From the NCBI GenBank assembly GCA_963738445.1, contig CAVTWS010000015.1, positions 558,001 to 622,000 of the forward strand: a DNA stretch of 64,000 bases, read 5' to 3'. This document shows positions 59,451 to 64,000 of this stretch, piece after piece. Origin of the DNA: CAVTWS01 sp963738445 (GTDB lineage Bacteria > Actinomycetota > Acidimicrobiia > Acidimicrobiales > SHLQ01). The notes under the pieces were generated by a model. That model was not told where the DNA came from, ran no database searches, and was given only the letters and a program-made list of their open reading frames with translations. How positions within the stretch are numbered: the first letter of the stretch is position 1; each line of letters starts with the position of its first letter. Made by a program: the position numbers and the translations under genes.

Positions 59451-59527
59451 TCCCCCGCTCGAGACCTGCCGGCTGGTAGGTGTCGGGCGTACCGCCAAGA
59501 CATCCGACAAGAAGGGGACCACCACCA

Positions 59528-60870
59528 ATGAAGAAGAACTACCAGACCGAGGCCGCGTCCGCGGTGACCGGCGCGAGCATCGTGGTGCCCGAGACGGTGA
59601 GCGTGGCGATGGCCGAGCTCGCCGGCGCCGTGAAGGAAGGCCTGCTGGCGCTCGCGGTGGCGCGGGCTTGCAGGTGATGCAGGTGTTGATGGACGAGAGC
59701 GTCGACCGCGCTGGCCGGCCCGAAGGGCCGCCACGACCCGGACCGGACCGCGGTGCGGCACGGCAGCGAGGCGGGCTCGGTGACCTTGGGCGGCCGGCGG
59801 GTGCCGGTGCGCCGCCCGCGGGTGCGTACCGCCGACGGGCCGGCGAGTGGCGGTGCCGGCCTATGAGCTGTTCTCGACGACCGAGCTGCTCGGGCGCTGG
59901 CGCTGGAGCGGATGATGGCCAAGCTGTCCACCCGCCGCTACCGGGCCGGGCTCGAACCGGTCGGCGCCGCAGGTCGAGGCCGCCGCCCGGTCGACGTCGC
60001 GTCGGCGGTGTCGCGCCGGTTCGTGGCCTGACCGAGACGGCCCTGGCCGAGATGATGGCCGCGCGATCTGTCCGGCTGGACTGGTGGCGTTGATGATCGA
60101 CGGCGTCCACTTCGCCGAGCACCTCTGCGTCGTGGCCCTGGGGATCGGCATCGACGGCACCAAGCATCCCCTCGGGCTGGTGGAGGGCGACACCGAGAAC
60201 GCCACCGTGGTCACCGACCTGCTGGTCGACCTGCGCGACCGGGGCCTGGACGTGACCCGCCCGATGCTGGTCGTGCATCGACGGCGCCAAGGCGCTCGCC
60301 GCGGCGGTCAACGCGGTGTTCGACCACCCGGTCATCCAGCGCTGCCAGCTCCACAAGATCCGCAACGTCGAAGCGAAGCTGCCCGAAGCGACTGGGCGCG
60401 ACGGTGGCCAAGAAGATGCGCGGCCGCCTACCACGACCCCGACCCGCTGCACGCCGAAGCGACCCTCGAGGCGCTCGCCCGGATCTCGACAAGGCCCATC
60501 CCGGCGCGGCCGGGTCGCTGCGCGAGGGCCTCGCCGAGACCCTCACCGTCACCCGGCTCGGGGTGCCGCCGACGCTGGCTCGGACGCTGCGGTCGACCAA
60601 CGCCATCGAGTCGATGATCGAGATCTGCCGCGACCACAGCCGAACGTGAAACGGTGGCGGACGGGCAGATGGCGCTGCGCTGGTGCGCGGCCGGGATGAG
60701 CGAAGCCGCCAACCAGTTCCGACGCGTGAACGGCTACCTCCACCTCCCCGCCCTGCGCAAGCGCCCTCGACGCACACACCGCCGAGACTGTCACACCGCC
60801 ACGTGCGATAATGAGGAGGAGCAGCCTGAACAACACCGGGCCGCCACCCAAGTTCCACGGAACTCGGGAC
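59528..60870 (+). mobile_element. IS256-family transposase, about ten frameshifts
   Basis: Joined frames give a full-length IS256/mutator transposase. The start is VVPETVSVAMAELAGAVKEG; catalytic residues lie in ALMIDGVHFAEH (Asp), LVVIDGAKALAAAV (Asp, after a shift) and RSTNAIESMIEICRDH (Glu). Typical flanks are LGIGIDGTKHPLGLVEGDTE, IQRCQLHKIRNVEAKLPE and RWCAAGMSEAANQFRRVNG. Frames change roughly every 100 bp. The C-terminal end is uncertain. I could not define terminal inverted repeats by eye. Confidence 0.75.
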
Positions 60871-60903
60871 ATCCTCCGGCGATCGCACCACGTTCGGTTG
60901 CGT

Positions 60904-62151
60904 TCAACAGTTCGTCGAGCCGCACGAGCTCAACAGTCTTGACAGGAGATGTGGCCATGGCGGCCTCCTTGATGACCCAGGCCCTTCACGGGACGGGAAA
61001 CCAGAATCGGCACCAACGACTCCGAACGTGAATGGCCGTTGCGAGCGGGCCGTTCGGAGTGTGGAACGTGACGACTCGCGCGCGTTGCCGAGTGCGTTGG
61101 ACGCTTCGAAGTCAGTTCGTTGTGCACTATCCGGGAGATACGGCCGCCAGCGCGGCCGCACTTCAGTGGCGGGGGCCGCGTCGAGAAGTTCTCCCAGTTG
61201 GCGTGATGTCCAGCGCAGGTTCTCGGTGTCGCCAAGGGTCGCGTACCAGCCGAGGTGACTGGCGCCGATCTGGAGTTCATACACGTGGTGGCGGACGGCC
61301 ACGTCGACAGCTTCGGACGCCGAAAGCGTTGGTACGACCCGCTTCCACAGGTCGAGTGCTCCGATGCCCTCATGCCACCGGCCCCAGAAGGTGCACCACG
61401 CGAGGTCGTAGATGGCATCGCCCCAGGTGGAGCACTTCCACGAGAACGCCGCGGTGACAGCGTCAGCTTGCGGAGTCACGAGGACGTTGTGATGAAGCAG
61501 GTCGGAATGAACGAGCTCTCGGCGATCGGGACACGCATCGAGCAGCGAGCGGATGCGGTGGTCAACAGCTCGGAACGTCTGTTCCTCGACGGCGGCGGCC
61601 GCGAGAAGTGGCCGCCATACTGCCGTGTGGTGATCGGGTCTGTCGTCGGTGATTCCGGCGAGCAGCCAGTCGCGCCACGCCGGCGTGACGATGCCGGTGT
61701 CGGGCACGGCTCGGAGGCCGGCGAGAAGCTCGACGACGGTTGGGCCGAGCGCTTCGGACTGGTCAGGGCGGACCTCCTCTAGGAACTGGCCGCGGTGTCG
61801 AGACGAGATCGCGAACCAGCGACCGAACCCCTCCCCAATCGCGAACACCTTGGGCACCGGGAGAGCCGGCGACGAATACCGCGTGGCGAACTCGTCGTCA
61901 CGGAACCCGTCTGGTTCATCGTTGATGCGGAGAACCAGCTCATCGTCGCCGATCCGATAGCCGTACGCCGCAGTCCAGAACCCACCACCGAGCACCTCAA
62001 GGTCTGTCGGGTCTGCGCCGTGGTGCGCTCGCAAGAACCCGACGACCTCAGCATCGGAGGGCCTGTTGTCGCTCGGCCGGATCGGCGCCACGACCGCGTC
62101 GTGGTCGCGGTTCGCTTCGTTGGCAGGGTCGTCCGGGTTCGATCGGGTCAC
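60904..62151 (-). CDS. Aminoglycoside phosphotransferase (APH)-family kinase with unusual metal site
   Basis: The kinase core spans about residues 30-330: GGGFWTAAYGYRIGDDELVL (nucleotide loop), ELVHSDLLHHNVLV (catalytic H-x-D-x4-N) and AFSWKCSTWGDAIYDLAW. In most APH proteins the last motif has Asp (xDW) as metal ligand; here it is Ser (FSW), so activity is doubtful unless the base calls are wrong. The C-terminal 90 residues look like read-through. It adjoins the IS256 region and may be a hygromycin-kinase-like resistance gene or a metabolite kinase. Confidence 0.7.
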   Translation of the reverse strand: MTRSNPDDPANEANRDHDAVVAPIRPSDNRPSDAEVVGFLRAHHGADPTDLEVLGGGFWTAAYGYRIGDDELVLRINDEPDGFRDDEFATRYSSPALPVPKVFAIGEGFGRWFAISSRHRGQFLEEVRPDQSEALGPTVVELLAGLRAVPDTGIVTPAWRDWLLAGITDDRPDHHTAVWRPLLAAAAVEEQTFRAVDHRIRSLLDACPDRRELVHSDLLHHNVLVTPQADAVTAAFSWKCSTWGDAIYDLAWCTFWGRWHEGIGALDLWKRVVPTLSASEAVDVAVRHHVYELQIGASHLGWYATLGDTENLRWTSRQLGELLDAAPATEVRPRWRPYLPDSAQRTDFEASNALGNARESSRSTLRTARSQRPFTFGVVGADSGFPSREGPGSSRRPPWPHLLSRLLSSCGSTNC

Positions 62152-62303
62152 TGCGGGTGAAGTCTGCCAGCAGCGCGGTGCCCGGCACTACGAATTCGAC
62201 CTCAAGGCCAGCCGAGCGGCACGGAGTCGAGCTCCACAGCTTCGACTAGGAGATGGGCCTCCGGCGCACGCTACGGCCGCTATCGCGTACATAAGCTCGA
62301 CGC

Positions 62304-62864
62304 ATGGGACTCCTGGCCTTCTCCATCAACGTCACGCTGGACGGTTGCGTCGACCATATGGAGGGAATCGCCGACGATGAGACCCACGCCTTCTTCACGC
62401 GACTCATGGACCAGGCCGGGGCGATGCTGTGGGGCCGCGTCACCTACGAGATGATGGAGAGTTACTGGCCGGCCGTCGCCCGCGGCGACGAGGAGGCGCC
62501 CCCGTCGATGCGCGACTGGGCGGTCAAGCTGGAGGCCAAGCCGAAGTACGTCGTGTCGTCGACGCGACGGAACTTCCCGTGGACCAACAGCCACCACATC
62601 TCCGGCGACTTACGCACGGGCGTCCTGGAGCTCAAGGACGCAACCCTGGGCCGCGTCCTGCTCGGTAGCGGCAAGCTCGCGACCGAGTTGGATCGACTGG
62701 AGCTGATCGATGAGTACGACTTCCTCGTCCACCCCAGGATCGCAGGTCACGGTCCGACCCTCTACCAGGGCGGGTTACCCAGCACGCGGCGGCTCGAGCT
62801 TGTCTCGGCGATGCCGCTCCACAACGGTGCAGTCGCCATGCACTACCGACGCGCGACCAGCTGA
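62304..62864 (+). CDS. Dihydrofolate reductase-like (RibD C-terminal) family protein
   Basis: A 186-residue protein: AFSINVTLDGCVDH, MLWGRVTYEMMESYWP, VSSTRRNFPW, GRVLLGSGKLATELDRLELI and DEYDFLVHPRIAGHGPTLY. It binds NADPH; the substrate in this subgroup is unknown. Divergent from the APH-like gene. Confidence 0.85.
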   Translation: MGLLAFSINVTLDGCVDHMEGIADDETHAFFTRLMDQAGAMLWGRVTYEMMESYWPAVARGDEEAPPSMRDWAVKLEAKPKYVVSSTRRNFPWTNSHHISGDLRTGVLELKDATLGRVLLGSGKLATELDRLELIDEYDFLVHPRIAGHGPTLYQGGLPSTRRLELVSAMPLHNGAVAMHYRRATS

Positions 62865-63106
62865 CACGCAGCGGGATGTCGGCCGACCGCTCGCAATCGC
62901 GACGCTGACCGCTCATCTGTGAGCAAGCGACCGGCCGAACAACCGGCGATATGCAGTGTGCCCGGAGGCCGGTACGAGAGGTCGGGCTCGACCGGGGCGA
63001 ACGCTGCCGGCTTATGACACCAGCTCCCGAACCGAAGTCGAGTCGTCGCGTTCGTCCAGGACATTCGGCTCTTCCCGAGACCGGGGCCGGGCGCGGAGGA
63101 TGCCCC

Positions 63107-63814
63107 ATGGAACGGTTGCTGGAGGCTCGCGACCTCGTGAAGTCGTACCGTACCGACGAGGTGGACCGCCCCGTCCTGCGTGGGCTCTCCCTCGACGTGT
63201 CACCCGGTGAGTGGGTCGCGGCCATGGGCCCGAGCGGATGCGGGAAGTCCACCATGTTGCACCTTCTCGGTGGGCTCGACCTGCCCGACGCCGGCTCGAT
63301 CCGTTTCGGCGACATCGAAGTGACCGAGCTCGATGCCGCCGAACGGGCCAGGTTGCGCCGCCGACGGGTCGGCTATGTCTTCCAGCAGTACAACCTCATC
63401 CCGCACCTCGATGTCGCGGCCAACGTCGAGTTGCCCCAACGGCTGGCGGGAACGTCCCGGCGGGATGCCCGGGGCCGATCACGCGAGCTGCTCGAGCTCC
63501 TCGGTCTGGTCGGCCGCGAGCACAACCTGCCGGGCACCTTGTCGGGGGGCGAGCAACAACGGGTGGCGATCGCTCGCGCGGTGGCGAACTGTCCAGACCT
63601 GTTGCTGGCCGACGAGCCCACAGGCGCGCTCGACAGCGCGGCCGCGGCGCTCGTGCTCGAGCTCCTGAAGGGACAGCACGACCGCGGGCAGACGATCGTG
63701 ATGGTCACCCACGATCCGGGGATCGCGGCCGCCGCCGATCGGATCGTCCACGTGCTCGACGGGCAGATCGTGTCCGTCGTGACGGAGCCTGAACCCGCGG
63801 ATGCGTCGACGTGA
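63107..63814 (+). CDS. MacB/LolD-type ABC transporter ATP-binding protein
   Basis: A 235-residue ATPase: Walker A MGPSGCGKSTMLHLLGGLD, Q-loop GYVFQQYNLIPHLDVAANVE, signature LSGGEQQRVAIARA, Walker B LLLADEPTGALDS and H-loop MVTHDPGIA. The ATG at 63107 follows GGAGGA; the 52 upstream codons in frame were excluded. The stop overlaps the permease start (GTGA). Confidence 0.9.
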   Translation: MERLLEARDLVKSYRTDEVDRPVLRGLSLDVSPGEWVAAMGPSGCGKSTMLHLLGGLDLPDAGSIRFGDIEVTELDAAERARLRRRRVGYVFQQYNLIPHLDVAANVELPQRLAGTSRRDARGRSRELLELLGLVGREHNLPGTLSGGEQQRVAIARAVANCPDLLLADEPTGALDSAAAALVLELLKGQHDRGQTIVMVTHDPGIAAAADRIVHVLDGQIVSVVTEPEPADAST

Positions 63815-64000
63815 ACACCGGCCTCGGTGCGCTCATCGGCGCGGGGCTGCGCAGCCGTCGACGCCTCGGGCTGGTCGCGACGTTCGCCGTGCTCGTCCTC
63901 GCCGCCGTGGCCATCGCCGCCGGCCTCGTCGTCAGCCGCCAGGGCGCCCCGCTGCTCGACGCGGTGGCCGACGATGCCGATGTCGCCCACCTCGTGCTGA
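63811..64000 (+). CDS. FtsX-like ABC permease, N-terminal part only
   Basis: Starts at GTG 63811; GLGALIGAGLRSRRRLGLVA is followed by a transmembrane helix VLVLAAVAIAAGLVVSRQG and the beginning of an extracellular domain. It runs past the window end. Together with the ATPase it forms a MacB-type exporter or lipoprotein-type transporter. Confidence 0.75.
   Translation, partial: MNTGLGALIGAGLRSRRRLGLVATFAVLVLAAVAIAAGLVVSRQGAPLLDAVADDADVAHLVL

Overview
The window is a high-GC chromosomal segment whose gene content points to an actinobacterium, most likely of the Acidimicrobiia type. Lineage markers are a WhiB1-like iron-sulfur regulator beside a PdtaS-like sensor kinase, the MSMEG_4193 / DUF3090 / SCO1664 trio, a pair of ArsA-like ATPases, an F420 hydrogenase/dehydrogenase beta-subunit protein, a luciferase-like (F420-type) oxidoreductase, and an LAxTG-type wall-anchoring signal. 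The taxonomic placement is inference; there is no rRNA gene in the window. There is one complete tRNA gene, tRNA-Arg(CCG).

Region by region: 0-14.5 kb carries extracytoplasmic proteins: a sulfite-oxidase-like molybdoenzyme, a two-domain fasciclin lipoprotein, a lysyl-oxidase-like protein, a very large SdrD_B-repeat surface protein of about 2,930 codons, a membrane-anchored predicted propeller and a SixA-like phosphatase. 14.5-21.8 kb holds a PLP decarboxylase and a complete oligopeptide ABC transporter operon (A-B-C-D-F). 21.8-23.2 kb is an AbiEi/DUF559 endonuclease-like gene bracketed by copies of a nested palindromic repeat. 23.2-43 kb is mainly housekeeping: SufR-like regulator and Mrp, ArsA pair, PdtaS/WhiB1, a phosphodiesterase, a lipid kinase, electron transfer flavoprotein genes, a FIST plus GGDEF/EAL signalling pair, the MSMEG_4193 cluster, UdgB, an FrhB-like protein and a coiled-coil protein.

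From the tRNA-Arg gene (43.16 kb) onward the sequence is accessory. A 3.6-kb island lies between the tRNA and a 42-bp copy of its 3' half. It carries an XRE/nucleotidyltransferase pair, a winged-helix nucleotidyltransferase, two small unknown genes and an excisionase-like remnant, but no integrase. VapBC and decayed RelE, MazEF and MNT/HEPN loci follow as far as 54 kb. Among them, at 51.0-52.0 kb, is a tightly coupled three-ORF operon. Its last gene is a peroxiredoxin-like protein with an in-frame TGA at the first position of a (TGA)xxC motif, making it a candidate selenoprotein. 56-61 kb contains truncated genes, an IS3-type orfA, an integrase fragment and a frame-broken IS256-type transposase. 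The window ends in an aminoglycoside phosphotransferase-like gene, a DHFR-like gene and the start of a MacB/FtsX-type ABC exporter.

Many otherwise conserved genes (molybdoenzyme, fasciclin, dppD, etfB, etfA and others) carry single-base indels, mostly extra bases in G/C runs, while neighbouring long genes are intact. I read most of these as consensus sequencing errors and give full gene spans across them. Truncations with missing domains are treated separately as true gene decay.
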